Below, in pieces: positions 50,467-61,403 of a DNA stretch of 64,000 bases; within the stretch, counting starts at the first letter, position 1, and every line of letters starts with the position of its first letter. The translations under genes and the position numbers were made by a program. This DNA comes from Diphasiastrum complanatum (lineage: Eukaryota; Streptophyta; Lycopodiopsida; Lycopodiales; Lycopodiaceae), in the NCBI GenBank assembly GCA_029204225.1, contig CM055097.1, positions 8,699,426 to 8,763,425 of the forward strand, in the 5' to 3' direction. Below the pieces are notes generated by a model. That model was not told where the DNA came from, did no database searches, and saw only the letters and a list, made by a program, of their open reading frames with translations.

Positions 50467-51948
50467 ATGGGAGAGGAGATGGAGTCAATTGCTAAGCATA
50501 GCACATGGGACTTAGTAGAACCACCAGTTGGCAAGAAACCCATTGGCTGCAAATGGGTATACAGAACTAAGTACCATGCAGATGGAAGTATAGCAAAGCA
50601 CAAGGCAAGATTGGTGATCAAAGGGTATGCACAAAGCAAAGACATCAACTATGAGGAGACCTTTGTGCCGGTATGTAAGTGGAATACTCTACGTCTACTT
50701 GTTGCTTTAGCTTCACATTTTGGCTGGCCTTTGCATCAGATGGATGTGAAATCTGCTTTTCTGAATGGTGAGTTGGAAGAAGAGGTGCTCATGGATGAAC
50801 CTGAAGGCTTTGTAGCAAAGGGACAGGAAAATAAAGTATGTCGCTTGAAAAAAGCGCTTTATGGTCTTAAACAGGCACCACGTGCGTGGTATAGCAGGAT
50901 TGATGCCTACTTTCGTTCAAAGGGTATGGTGAGAACACACTCTGATCCAAATCTATATGTCTTATGCTTTGATGGTATGGTTGCTTTGATTGCTCTTTAT
51001 GTTAATGAATTGATTATTACGGGAAATAATCAAGAAATAATAGATATGATCAAGAAAGACCTCATGGAATAATTCGAGATGACAGATCTCAGTCTGATGC
51101 ATTATTGCCTTGGAGTAGAGGTGTGGCAAAAAGGACACAAAGTGGGTTTAACACAAGTGAAGTATGTCAAAGAGTTGCTGCACAAGTTTAGGTTGCAAGA
51201 TTGCAAACCAGTAAATACTCCTATTGAACTAGGTAAAAAGCTTTCTAAGCTTGATGAGTCACGGTCATTTGATGCTACGCTGTATAGGCAGTTAGTAGGG
51301 AGCTTGATTTACCTTACCACGACTAGACTAGATATATGCTATGTTGTTGGCATTGTAAGTCAGTTTATGGCAGCACCTACGGAAACGCATTGGAAGACAG
51401 CTAAACGCATTTTGCATTATGTAAAAGGCACTTCAGAGTATGGCTTGATTTACAGGAAGCATGATGGTTTACCTGAGTTGTGTGGTTATGTGGATGCGGA
51501 TTGGGGAGGTGACTATGATGATTGTAGATCTACCACAGTGTATGTATTCCAGTTTTGTGGTAGTTGCTTTTCCTGGTCTAGTAAGAAGAAAAGTACAATT
51601 GCTCTTTCCACCATAGAGGTAGAGTATAAGGCAATGTGTAGTGCAGCACGGGAAGCTATATGGTTGAGACAAATTTTGGAAGAAGTTGGCATGTAGCAGA
51701 AAAATCCCACGACTTTACATAGCGACAGTCAGAGTGGCATTTAGCTAGCAAAGAATCCAGTGTTCAATGCGAGAACTAAACACATTGAGATTCAGTATCA
51801 CTTTATACGTGAGAGGCTGTTGAGTCGTGAAATTCATGTTGTTCATTGTAGCACAGAAGAACAACTAGCTGATATTTTCACTAAGTTACTTGTTGGAGAA
51901 AAGTTTGATAAGTTTAGATCAAAGCTTTATGTACTTAAAGTTTGTTGA
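50467..51948 (+). pseudogene. Reverse transcriptase-RNase H of element H
   Basis: RT motifs are intact (GCKWVYRTKYHADG, KARLVIKGYAQ, HQMDVKSAFLNGELEEEV, YGLKQAPRAWYSR), but the active-site motif reads YVNE instead of YVDD (near 51000). A TAA follows at 51070. The RT connection and RNase H (MHYCLGVEVW, HWKTAKRILHYVKGT, VDADWGGD, STIEVEYKAM) continue to a TAG at 51694. The terminal HARTKHIEIQYHFIRE-like block (51760-51948) ends pol. Loss of both active-site aspartates means no RT activity. Confidence 0.85.
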
Positions 51949-51990
51949 CTTTAAAGCTATGTATATTACTGTGTATAAAGTAGACTCTAC

Positions 51991-52002
51991 TTTAAGGGAG
52001 AG
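51991..52002 (+). other. Polypurine tract of element H
   Basis: TTTAAGGGAGAG directly precedes the 3' LTR. Confidence 0.7.
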
Positions 52003-52276
52003 AGTTAGAACTAAAGTAGAATCATTGTGCTACTGTACTGTGGGTCATATAAGTGGATAAGGATCAGTTGGCCTCGCCACGAGGCAAGTCGACGGGACAC
52101 GCGTCCCGCCAACGGCAACCTGGGTCATGCATGGGTTGCCTGAGTGAACAACTATATGTACAGTGTAATTTCATTTTGAGAAATACAGTTGCTATGTGAG
52201 CTTGCTGTGGAGAGTGTTTTTTGTTTGTGTTACTGTGTAGCATGATCTGTGTTCCTGTGCAAAGCAAATTCTAAGT
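52003..52276 (+). repeat. 3' LTR of element H
   Basis: 274 bp matching the 5' LTR, followed by the CTTAG repeat at 52277-52281. Confidence 0.88.
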
Positions 52277-53791
52277 CTTAGGTCTCCTTCCTTCATGTGA
52301 TGTTGCTTACCTTTCTGACAGACTTCGTAGAAGTCAGAGTCTGGACTTGTAATTTTAAGACCATTCACAAGTTCTTTCTTGCTCATGTCATAGAGACTAC
52401 TCATAATCAAATGATATGTGTGTCTATGCCAAAAATAATTCTTTCTTTCGGATGCATTTAGTATACTATCGTAGCTGCTGATAATTTTTGCTTGATACAA
52501 ATTACCTTGTCTTGATCCTATAGTCAGCAGCTTATTCGATTTGTGCTCGACCATTTGGCATGCGTTTCCATTAGGACTCGCATTCCAAGATCTGCTATTC
52601 TCGATATAGAGAGTATATCTCTTCTCAATTGTTGGTACATAGAGGGCTCCTTGAAGCTCTGCATGTCCCGACAATGTACGGAACTGAAGAGTTCTGATGC
52701 CTTCGACATCGTGTTTACTCCCATCACCTAGTATCACCATTCTTGTGTTGTCCAAGTGCCTTGTGGTTCACCAGAACATTTTTTTTCAAGCTATATGAGA
52801 TGTGGCTCCTGAATCAATTACTATGTCATAATCATGTTGCGTGTAGGTCATGGACTCCTCATCGACAACTGTGAACACATTGGCATTCTTCTCACCATCT
52901 TTGGATGATTTTGTGACATTTTTTTTTTCTCCTTTGTGATTTCCTTTGGGATTGTGCTAGCAATTATCTGCTGAATGTCCCTTTTTCTTGTAGTGAGTGC
53001 AAGGTGTGGTCGGATTAAACCAGCATCTATCTACTGTATGCCCTGACTCTTGACGATGATTACAAGTAGAAGTATCTTTGTTGTTGTTACCCTTCGTTGA
53101 AGACTTCATGTGAGTCTTATAGATGTTGGGCTTGTTTTTGTTCTCCTTCTTTCCCCTTGCAAAAAGAGCCTTTTCTTGGTCGCCATTTGATTCTCCTTCA
53201 TCTCTCATCAATCTTTCATCTGCTATGAGATTGACTGCTCTATCGAATGTCATCTCAGGTTAACTTAAGATAAGCATTCTCAGTGGCTGATAAGATGACT
53301 CAGAGGGTAGTGATTTCATAATACATCAGCTATTGTGGTGCTTGGATTTGATGCTCTTGTCCAAATGCAGAGAGCTGAGCGAAGATCATTTTGATGTTCT
53401 TCACATGTTGATCCAACTCATTTCCATCCCATCACAAGCTCTGTAGCTGATTGTAGAGGTGCATGACCGATGCAGTTGTCCTCATTTCATACTTTTGCTT
53501 TAGTTTTTCCCATGCTTAAGGCTGCTTTGACAATCTTCAATCTGTTTGAGAATTTCTTCGTTTATGGATGATACGATGATCGCCATTGTGCGTTCATCCT
53601 TCCTTATCAATTCCGCCTCCTTGGATCTCCCTCTAGAGGTTTTGGCTCTATGAGATTGGTCGCTGACCATATCCCCTTGTCTTTTAGAAGTGTCTTTATC
53701 TTTGAATTTCCGTATGCGATCAAAGATTGATCGTGATCCTTGCTTGAATTGTAGTAGCCATATTGTATCTAATGAACTCGCTTTGATACCA
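52277..53791 (-). pseudogene. Gag-protease-pre-integrase of copia element G, right of the H insertion
   Basis: On the minus strand the primer site (TGGTATCAAAGCG, 53791-53779) is followed by gag fragments. A clear frame 53253-52957 has TFDRAVNLIADERL and two Cys/His knuckles (CNHRQESGHTVDRC and CTHYKKKGHSADNC). The protease trace VIDSGATSHIA lies near 52820. The pre-integrase region (52755-52290) includes LYVPTIEKR and WHRHTYH. It ends at EVCQKGKQHH, which continues at 46082 on the far side of H with a 1-nt frame offset. Multiple stops make it inactive. Confidence 0.78.
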
Positions 53792-54240
53792 TGCTACAAA
53801 AGTGCGCTATCTATTGCGGAAGTATGCTACACAATGTGCAAGATTATTGGAACTAGATACGTTAATACGAATCACAAGAAATGTAACAATCAATCAAACA
53901 AGAATGAATACAACGCAAAAACACTATTGGAAGAACATAATATCTTTTTGTATTTTCTTCTTTTAGAGTGAGTCGGCAATGCAATGCAACACACCGGCCT
54001 GACGCTCCTCTTTTTTTTTTTTGTTCTTCACTGACAACGTTGTCATCATACTTTTTTTATATTTCTGGTCTATACTTATGTTCTGCTAGATGGGATTAAA
54101 AGATAGTTTAACTAATCATTACAAGAGAGATTTACGCTAAACTATCAGCTAACTATGTATCTCTTCTTGTAATGTTGCTTTACGGTTGAGCATGACAATT
54201 TTGTGTCTCGCAACTCTTCAAATTCGATAATTCGAGTCAC
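53792..54240 (-). repeat. Putative 5' LTR of element G (outer end uncertain)
   Basis: The U5 edge is fixed by the primer site: the plus strand reads TGCTACAAAAGTGCGC next to it. The outer edge could lie anywhere from about 54190 to 54700; no terminal match was found. It contains T-rich runs (54010-54024 and 54051-54062). Confidence 0.45.
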
Positions 54241-55840
54241 TTGACAGTTCGTTTGTTCATAGTTCGTCTCAGCACTTGTAGGCATTTGATAGTTCGGAAG
54301 CTGTCCGAACTATCGGATCTGCAGATGTCGGTGTTGATGGTGTGCCGAACTATCGGCTATTCGAGAAATGTGTCGGAAAAAAGGTTGGTTGAGTTCACCA
54401 TCTCCAACAATAGTAGAGAGGGAGTAGTCTTTTTCATTTTCAGTTTTTTTTTATCATTTATTTTCATGCTAACTGAAGTCTATAGTGACAAGATCACTTT
54501 CTTTCAATGCAGCAGGATAACCCCCAAAGGGACTCTCTGCTTCAACTTAGTCAAAACCTTGAAAGTAGCTCTTAAGATTCTGAATCTGTGGAAGATGTTG
54601 AATCCGTACACATTGCATCACTTTCTTTCATAATAAAAAATACACCTTTTTTTAGCTTTTGCTTTAAAGCACTATTCATGCATAGTTAAGCACCACATTG
54701 GCATGTCTTTACTTTTTCGGCCTTATGCATCATGCGTTGTTTGCATGCGTTTATAAGAGTTTTTTAATGGAAACACATGCATGTTAGTCAACGTTGATGC
54801 CTTATAAGTTTAGGTTGTCACCATATAAGTTTAGGTTGTCACCATAGAGTATCTTTTACCGTTGACATTTTTTTTTCTAAATTCCATTGACCTATCTCAA
54901 TACATAGTATTGACTTTGCAAGGCAATGCCAAAAAGATCCTATTACTTACTATCCTTTTTAGATGAAGGGTTGCATTTTCTATGAACATTCAATCTGAAG
55001 CCCTGATTAATATTTTACCTTTCAAAAGTGATGTGCCAAGGGTTTCGGAACTCTTCAAGACATGTCAGAGATTTTATGGAGGCTGGCTTTCATGTGAAGT
55101 TTAATACATTTTTGTGGTTTTTTCGTGAATGAAAAGGGGCCTTTGAAGGCCAATGCAGGTTGAAGGTTTCAAGTTTGGAGGCCGTATCAACGGGCATCAC
55201 ACACGTGATTCGTGAAGGCCTCTTAGCAGGAACCGCAACCTGGGCCGCCGCCGCCGTAGCCTCTCCGGCTGCCATATACGTCACATGTACACCACCGACC
55301 GCGGCGTCACCCTAGCCACCGGCGGCGCTTCCAACTCTCTCTCACCATATCTCGTTCTGCTTCCAAATGCGCTTCCAATCCCCACACTGCCCCACAGCCT
55401 CTTTCTCCAAGACTGAAGATGCCTTTCGCCTTCAGGCTTCCTGTCTCACCTGAAATTTAGATTGATGGAATGGGAGATGTGGAAGGAAAGTAAATAAGTT
55501 TGGTGGGCTGTTTAATCTGGGCTGGCCACATGTTACAGTACCAAAATCTTTGAGCATTGATTGATGCATTTTCAGCACTAGTAGGTACATCAAGGCCCAA
55601 GTGGGAATCCGAAAGCTCAACTGCTTTAGCCAGCCAGCCAGCCTTGAGCTTTGATATAGTGTCTGAGCCTGACGGTTTGATTCCGGCTGCACAGCTTTTG
55701 TGCTGTGGAGGTCCTAAAGTCGTTACTGAGCAGTGTGCAGTGAGTGAGCTGAAAAGTTGTAACTTGACGCTGACTGGCGCCCTCCACAGCCAAAGAAAAT
55801 TGAGTAATGGGGCTGTGAACCTTCGTACCAGATTGCTTGG
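54241..55840. other. Unassigned region, partly GC-rich
   Basis: No identified gene. A 130-codon plus frame (54241-54633) and short frames around 55150-55310 show no motif I can defend. The stretch 55210-55330 is clearly GC-richer (GCCGCCGCCGCC run) and could be a fragment of a promoter or first exon. Confidence 0.4.
54289..54315. other. Perfect hairpin with a repeated CCGAACTATC motif
   Basis: GATAGTTCGG is followed after 7 nt by its exact complement CCGAACTATC. The motif recurs as CCGAACTATCGG about 30 bp further on (near 54345). It may belong to the U3 of LTR-G or be an independent structured element. Confidence 0.5.
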
Positions 55841-56069
55841 CAAACTTTCTTACAGACGATCTGCCTGCCGAAACCACAAAACCAATGTTGGGGAAAGTCG
55901 GAAAAGTCCAATGTTGGGGAAAGTCGGAAAAGTCCAAGAATGGAATTGGCAACTTTTGTTAAAAATAAACATGCTAAAAAAATTGCAGCTTTTCTTAGGT
56001 CATAAAAGAATGGCAACTTTTGTCAAAAATAAACATGCTAAAAAATTTGCAGCTTTTCTTAGGTCATAA
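55557..56069 (+). CDS. Unidentified 170-codon frame overlapping tandem repeats
   Basis: The frame is open from 55557 to 56069, starting MIDAFSALVGTSRPKWESES. The last third is produced by the tandem duplications at 55882-56075, and several antisense frames overlap it. No domain is recognised. It may be fortuitous. Confidence 0.15.
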   Translation: MIDAFSALVGTSRPKWESESSTALASQPALSFDIVSEPDGLIPAAQLLCCGGPKVVTEQCAVSELKSCNLTLTGALHSQRKLSNGAVNLRTRLLGKLSYRRSACRNHKTNVGESRKSPMLGKVGKVQEWNWQLLLKINMLKKLQLFLGHKRMATFVKNKHAKKFAAFLRS

Positions 56070-56075
56070 AAGAAT
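55882..56075. repeat. Two adjacent tandem duplications (26 bp x2 and 64 bp x2)
   Basis: CCAATGTTGGGGAAAGTC... is repeated at 55882-55907 and 55908-55933. A 64-bp unit starting GGCAACTTTTGT is repeated at 55948-56011 and 56012-56075 with a few differences. Confidence 0.85.
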
Positions 56076-57950
56076 GTATAATCGGCATGCATTGAGGGTC
56101 ATCCTTGAAAAAATCGGAAAAGTTCCTGAAATACAGGTTTTTGGAGGAAAACCCCAAAAAGGTTTCCCCAACCGTGCATAAAACTCAATTTTTAGAGCAA
56201 TTTGAAATATATGAAATAAAATACTCATTGCTTATTTTATTTCATGAATTTTGATACAATGTCTTATAAGCAGTACATCTAATCATTAGATCATTTGCTT
56301 TTCCAATTATCATGTGAATATTTATTTTAGGTGAATGAATAACCAATAGCAACCTTTTAAGTGTGTGTATCTTGATGAATAATCAGACTTATTTATAATT
56401 GACTTCTTTGAAATATTTCTATGATCTTTATGATCACACATAAAACTCGAATGGCCTATATATGCACCGTGTCTCAATTCCATAATAGGACATGCTTAAA
56501 AAACTGCTATAATTCACATCCCACATGGTTATTCAATAAAGGTATAGACTCCAATTTTATTGAAAACATTCAATAAACAATTTATATAAAACTAAAGACT
56601 TAAAGTTTCATATTTAATAGCCTTGTAGCCTTTAACAGGCCCATGATGGTTACAAATTCTTTTGGGTAAATTTTTTTTTAAAAAGTCTGGAGTCTACTTT
56701 ATAAGAATTATAGGGCTTTGGGGAGGAATGCTACAATAATTTCATGTGTCATTGGTGGGTTTCACCTTTGGTGGTCAATCCACACCAAGAACCCTCTACC
56801 TTCGAGCACACTTGGCCCCATAATAATCTTCATTTTTTTAACCCTGTACCATCACAATAATCTTCATTTTTTAACCCTCTACCATCACAGCCCACTTGGC
56901 CTGATAATAATCTCCATTTTTCTAAGGTTGTATGTTTTAAGATTTGTTGTCATCTAGACTTTTCTCCATTTTTCTAAGGTTGTATGTTTTAAGATTTGTT
57001 GTCATCTGGACTTTCCACACTTGGCTGATAATAATCTCCATTTTTTTAAAGGTTGTATGTTTTAAGATTTGTTGTCATCTAGACTTTTCAGACCCACAAT
57101 TAAATTTGCCATTGAATTCCTTTCATGCTAAGTTTTTTTATTAATTATATTATTTCTAGAAATGACTTGAAAACCATGGCTAAACATTTATCTACTTATT
57201 TTTAATATGCTTTAAGAATGTCACAATTCTAAAACACTTTATAGTCTCAATCAAATCCTAGAGCCTTTCCCTCTAGGCTCTCCCTATCAAGAATATATTT
57301 GATCACTAGGTCTTGTCATTTATGGATCAGTTATGACCTTCAGCCCTCCTTGACAAAATGAGTACAATTTTTGCTCAACTAGCGACTCGGCAGAAATTTG
57401 GGCTTATTAAGACATTCTATAATGCAATAATAATTTTACTAAGCTCAAATATCAGGAATTTCAAGGTCCAGACTCCAAACAAACTTTATCCATTTCTTTA
57501 GGACGACATGACATTTTTTTGTGGAAAAAAATAAGTTTATTTTTCGAAAATCAACATCTTTTAAATTTTTGTTCGGATTTTTGTTTTTTTTGAAGAAAGA
57601 CGTGTCAGTTCCGTTTTTAAAGATTTTATTAATTTACGGTCGCCTGCCTCTAGCAGAGAGTGCTCTACTGACTAGTCTGTTTAGTATAATTGATCCTATG
57701 TCCGGATTGGGAAGTTTCTGTGAATTATGTACTCCATAGCTGTTTCCTGTGATACACGCTGGCCAGAGCTGTCTGCGGAGATATGTATTTACTATTATAC
57801 TGTCATAGATATAGTGTTATTATTGTGTGAGTGCTCGTATGCTGTTGGAGGCTTGACTGCAATGGAGTGTTGAATGTTGCGACATTCACACAAGAGTTTG
57901 TTGTGCGTCTGTTATGGATTATTTAAGGCGGTGTCGGTGAAGAAGGTACA
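56076..57950. other. Unassigned AT-rich DNA
   Basis: No gene recognised. It contains the tandem repeat at 56911-57088. A short frame (57521-57739) reads VPFLKILLIYGRLPLAESALL and has no known match. Confidence 0.4.
56911..57088. repeat. Triplicated 51-54 bp tandem repeat
   Basis: A unit starting TCTCCATTTTTCTAAGG and ending near TCATCTAGACTT occurs at 56911-56961, 56963-57013 and 57035-57088. The last copy follows a short spacer that itself repeats part of the upstream flank (GATAATAATC). Confidence 0.88.
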
Positions 57951-57956
57951 CATGGG

Positions 57957-58214
57957 TTGGTTCGAAATTCGATGCTTCAGCTAACAGCTTCCTTCACACT
58001 GTTCACAACTCACTCAACCCATAAGCTCAACAGCTCTGACAGCTTGAAGATTCAGCTTCACACTTCTCTTTCCAGTCTCATGGGCAGTGGCACCGTGGCA
58101 CCCGCCACTGGTGGCATGATTGTTAAATTGGCTTATCCTCGCCATGATTCCGCTATCATGCGCTTAAGTGATGGGTACGTGCTGCTAGCTTCGGAACTTG
58201 TGTTGGAATCTTGA
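57957..58214 (+). CDS. Unidentified short coding-like frame
   Basis: 86 codons including VAPATGGMIVKLAYPRHDSA. Composition and codon use look more gene-like than the AT-rich surroundings. There is no splice or domain evidence. A further open stretch in another frame, 58470-58725 (TPTITITATKESHYDTLL ... RGSFDLCRLLAERLP), could be related. I do not recognise either. Confidence 0.2.
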   Translation: MVRNSMLQLTASFTLFTTHSTHKLNSSDSLKIQLHTSLSSLMGSGTVAPATGGMIVKLAYPRHDSAIMRLSDGYVLLASELVLES

Positions 58215-58254
58215 TTCTCAAATCAGCACCGATAGCTTGAAATCAAAAGTCAGC

Positions 58255-58345
58255 AAGGATATATCATATATAGAAATATATATATACATGTATATAGACA
58301 CACGCGCACATGTATATGTACATATGTGTGAATGCATATAGGCTG
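58255..58345. repeat. TA/CA-rich low-complexity tract
   Basis: Runs of TATATA and CACACGCGCACATG alternate over about 90 bp. A simple-sequence region, no gene. Confidence 0.7.
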
Positions 58346-59588
58346 CAGCTTGACGGTAAATTTGCTTTGTCGATGGCAATGGGCATGATAGCTGAGAGGC
58401 TTCAAAGTTCAGTAGTGCAGTCATCCCGTAATCGATCGTTTTCTCTTTTAAATACAAACCAACCGCGTTTACTTCCCAAAGCAACCCATAACAAAACTCA
58501 TTTACCCCGACAATTACCATCACTGCAACTAAGGAAAGCCATTATGATACGCTACTAACAGCTGCACGCTCCCGCTTTTTAGCTGATCAGCGGGTGCGTG
58601 GCAGTTTTGATTTGTGTCGTCTCCTTGCTGAAAGATTACCTTGTCTAGTGGGTCAAGGCCTTGTTTCTTCTTCAAGTAGTAAACAATCAGTACTTTATTC
58701 AGTTAAGCCATCCAACTACACGCCAAATCCGTAAGAAGTTGTTTATTAAACTCTCCTATCATCTATCAATTCAATCACAAGCAACACCCAAAAGCTGCCT
58801 GTCTACAACTTCAGATGCTCAGGCAATTTCGAAGGTCGCTTTAGTACACTGTGCTCATCCTCAAAAGCGTTATATGATGCTTCTCTTTATTAGATATTGG
58901 ATCTCTTTTATTCCTTTGCACTTATTTTCTTATGCGATTTTTTAATGGCTCTGCCCAGCATTTGATACCAGAAAATATTTTCTGTTAGCTCTTTATTGTG
59001 AGTCACCATCAAATCAGAAAATCCTCCTTCAGGAGTCCATCCTCCCGTCCAGCTACATTAGTACCGGAATCAATATATTGGTTACTAAGTTTGTCCTACT
59101 AATCCCAAAGTACTCAATCTCGGTTCCCCATTTGTACCTCCCTTTGCATCACGTTCCTCTTATTTGATTTTTGTTGGCCTACAAGCTAGTCTAACTACTA
59201 GTCACTCCAAGAGTCCAACATTGCTCTCCAACAAAGGTCAAACTAACCTTATAAAATCACAAAACTATTATGAAATCTGTAAAAGGTCAAAATCATTAGG
59301 GAAATATGGGCTTAAAATGGGCCCTTTAAGCGATTTGACTTTAGAGAGAAACTACGTAGAGATAGAATGCGAAACAGTACCTTTTGGTTGCCGTTTTTCA
59401 AGTTTTCAGCCTTGCCCGACATTTAACTGCTATGGTTAACTTCAAACATTAGTTAGTTAAGCATGAGATGTAATAACTTCTCTGCATCGTTATCAACATT
59501 GAATACATTGTCCTTTTTTATTAGTCATGCATTACTTGCTTCTCTACAAGTCTTGAAAGAGGATCATAAAAAACTTTCATGAATATAA
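58346..59588. other. Unassigned region with short open frames
   Basis: Frames at 58310-58558 and 59164-59439 are open but carry no motif. The latter includes YYEICKRSKSLGKYGLKMG. They could be upstream exons of the gene at 59.6 kb, but no convincing splice chain was found. Confidence 0.35.
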
Positions 59589-60639
59589 TTTTCATGTACA
59601 ATTTATGGCGAGATTATAATTAGACATTTGGAGGGTAAAAAACTTACAATCGAAAACCATGGAAGTTTTCAAATTCAATGGCACCTTGCAGGCGATTTGA
59701 AAACATTGAAATGTATGTATAATGTCTCTCATGGTGCAGCATCAAAACATCTATGTCCTTATTGCAAGAAGGATTCCTATAATATGAATTTGGGACGACC
59801 AATACGAGAAGCAGAAGATCCAAATATGAAAAGTGTGCTGCCAATTCCATTAAAACATGTTCACATATGCACATTGCATGTTGAGGTTGGTATTATTGAA
59901 AAAATTATTTATCTGCATATTCTCCTTGCATGGAATACAAAAACGGAGTCTGTGGCTAAAGCATCAATTAAGAGGCTGAAAGAAGTTCTTTCAATGGCAG
60001 GACTACATAAAGGGAATGTCACCATTGAGAAAAAATGACAGACTCTCCGGACAAAAAAGAAATGTTTCTAGTAAACCATCAATTGGAGGTGCTAGAGCAA
60101 GAAGATACGTATCCAATCACACATGCAAAGAATCTAGTGTCAGATATGAAATTTGGAAACAAATTTCATCCACACGAGTAATCAAAGGAAATAATCGAAT
60201 GGAAAAGACACAAGTGTGGAAGAACTTTGACACACTCATAGGTATTATCAGGAAGGAAAACCTATCATCAGAAGATATCATGAGTACTTTGCAAAATCAT
60301 TGCTCCACATTTGTAAAATCTGTACGAGATTGTTGGGAAAAAGATAACATTACACATTTATATGGTACTGTTCTATATCATTATATGGTACTAATCTCAT
60401 TCATGATTATATTTATTTCTACTGATGTTACTTATTTCAACTTTTGTTTGCAGCACATCTTTCTTCATCATGCAACTTATTTTGCAAAGGAATATGAGAG
60501 CTTAGGTATTTGGTCATCACAAAGCATGAAAAAATCTCATTGGCAAGCAAGAGGAACATCTCATAGAGCTACAAATCATGGTGGACATAATTCAAAAAAT
60601 AAATATTTAGTACAACTATTCCAGTGGTTTTACAGATGA
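59589..60639 (+). pseudogene. Uncharacterised transposon-like gene with one probable intron
   Basis: The first part (59589-60038) contains QIQWHLAGDLKTLKCMYNV, a CPYC pair (HLCPYCKKD) and LPIPLKHVHICTLH. It shifts frame within an A7 run near 60033 and continues as KPSIGGARARRYVSNH to HLYGTVLYHYM. A 66-bp intron (60388-60453, GTACTA...TTTGCAG) joins this to HIFLHHATYFAKEYESLGIWSSQSM and a KNKYLVQLFQWFYR end. This layout resembles a widespread family of uncharacterised, repeat-associated eukaryotic proteins that I know only by pattern. No catalytic motif can be assigned. It could be a domesticated or dead mobile-element gene. Confidence 0.4.
60388..60453 (+). other. Probable intron of the 59.6-kb gene
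   Basis: Starts GTACTA and ends TTTTGTTTGCAG after a pyrimidine-rich stretch. It is 66 bp and in phase 0. Removing it joins YHYM to HIFLHHATYF without changing frame. Its own translation is hydrophobic and low in complexity. Confidence 0.5.
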
Positions 60640-60771
60640 CTCTAATTTAGATATCAAGCTAAGAACTCGCCAAACAGTGTTATAATCTTTTATAAAGCAT
60701 TCAAATTCATAAGAAAAAAGAGATCCTCGTGATACAATAGAAAACATGTATATATATAATCTATTTTAAGC

Positions 60772-61403
60772 TCAATTTTCATCATCTCCAAGTTTGAAAT
60801 GCATGGTATTATCATGAAGGAACAATCTCCTTTCATATGGATCTAAAAATTGTATATTGTTTTTTTTGCTCATGCCTATATATCCCGAATAAAGGACCAT
60901 TGAAGATGATCTTTTTCTGGTATCTTCAAAGATATAACCGAGTGTTTTAATAGCTAGATCCCTCTTAGCAAAGACAATTTTGAATTTTCCCTTGGCATAA
61001 TTGTGGCCTCCTAAGCAAACAGACAATGCTCTAATTGTGGTTATAATGGTTGCAACGGATGTACTATAACTCGTATGATATATACAAATTTTGTTATTCA
61101 CAAAATTCTTCAAATAATGGGAAAGAGATGCATCCTCGTGCCCCAAGATCCCTCGCAAAGACCTCCACATCTTATAGCAAAGGAAACTACTTTGATGGTA
61201 TTCTGTAAAGACGAGTAGTAAGAGATATATTTAGATTGAAAGGTGAAAATCACAACTACAAAAAATAGAACAATAACTAGAATATAAGATCTCAACTTAC
61301 AAGATCATCTTCATTGAAACCGACTATATTTTCTATTGTAATGTCGTGGCCACCACTAGACTCTTCAGTTCTCACTAGTTTATGATGAATCCTTGGTGGT
61401 CAA
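60772..61403 (-). pseudogene. Unidentified minus-strand gene fragment with an intron
   Basis: The upstream exon (61403-61301) reads RIHHKLVRTEESSGGHDITI and ends at a strong donor (GTAAGTTGAG). A 98-bp intron (61300-61203) ends in TCTTTACAG. The downstream exon holds a 132-codon frame, MWRSLRGILGHEDASLSH to KLGDDEN (stop near 60774), but the phase from the upstream exon leads into a different frame that stops near 61112. A 1-nt frameshift or another splice choice is therefore needed. No domain is recognised. Confidence 0.35.

Larger units (their letters stand above)
46083..52276 (+). mobile_element. Ty1/copia retrotransposon H, nearly complete, inserted in element G
   Basis: LTRs of about 273 bp (46083-46355 and 52003-52276) flank a primer site, a 1.3-kb leader, gag, protease, integrase, RT, RNase H and a polypurine tract. 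CTTAG occurs directly before (46078-46082) and after (52277-52281) the element. Element G integrase sequence continues across the gap on the opposite strand. Premature stops at 49620, 51070, 51694 and 51744, and an altered RT active site, indicate a dead copy. Confidence 0.92.

Noticed and set aside
55150-55310. ENOD93-like or membrane protein first exon (REGLLAGTATWAAAAVASPAAIY)
   Set aside because: The resemblance is limited to a short alanine-rich stretch and no further exon supports it.
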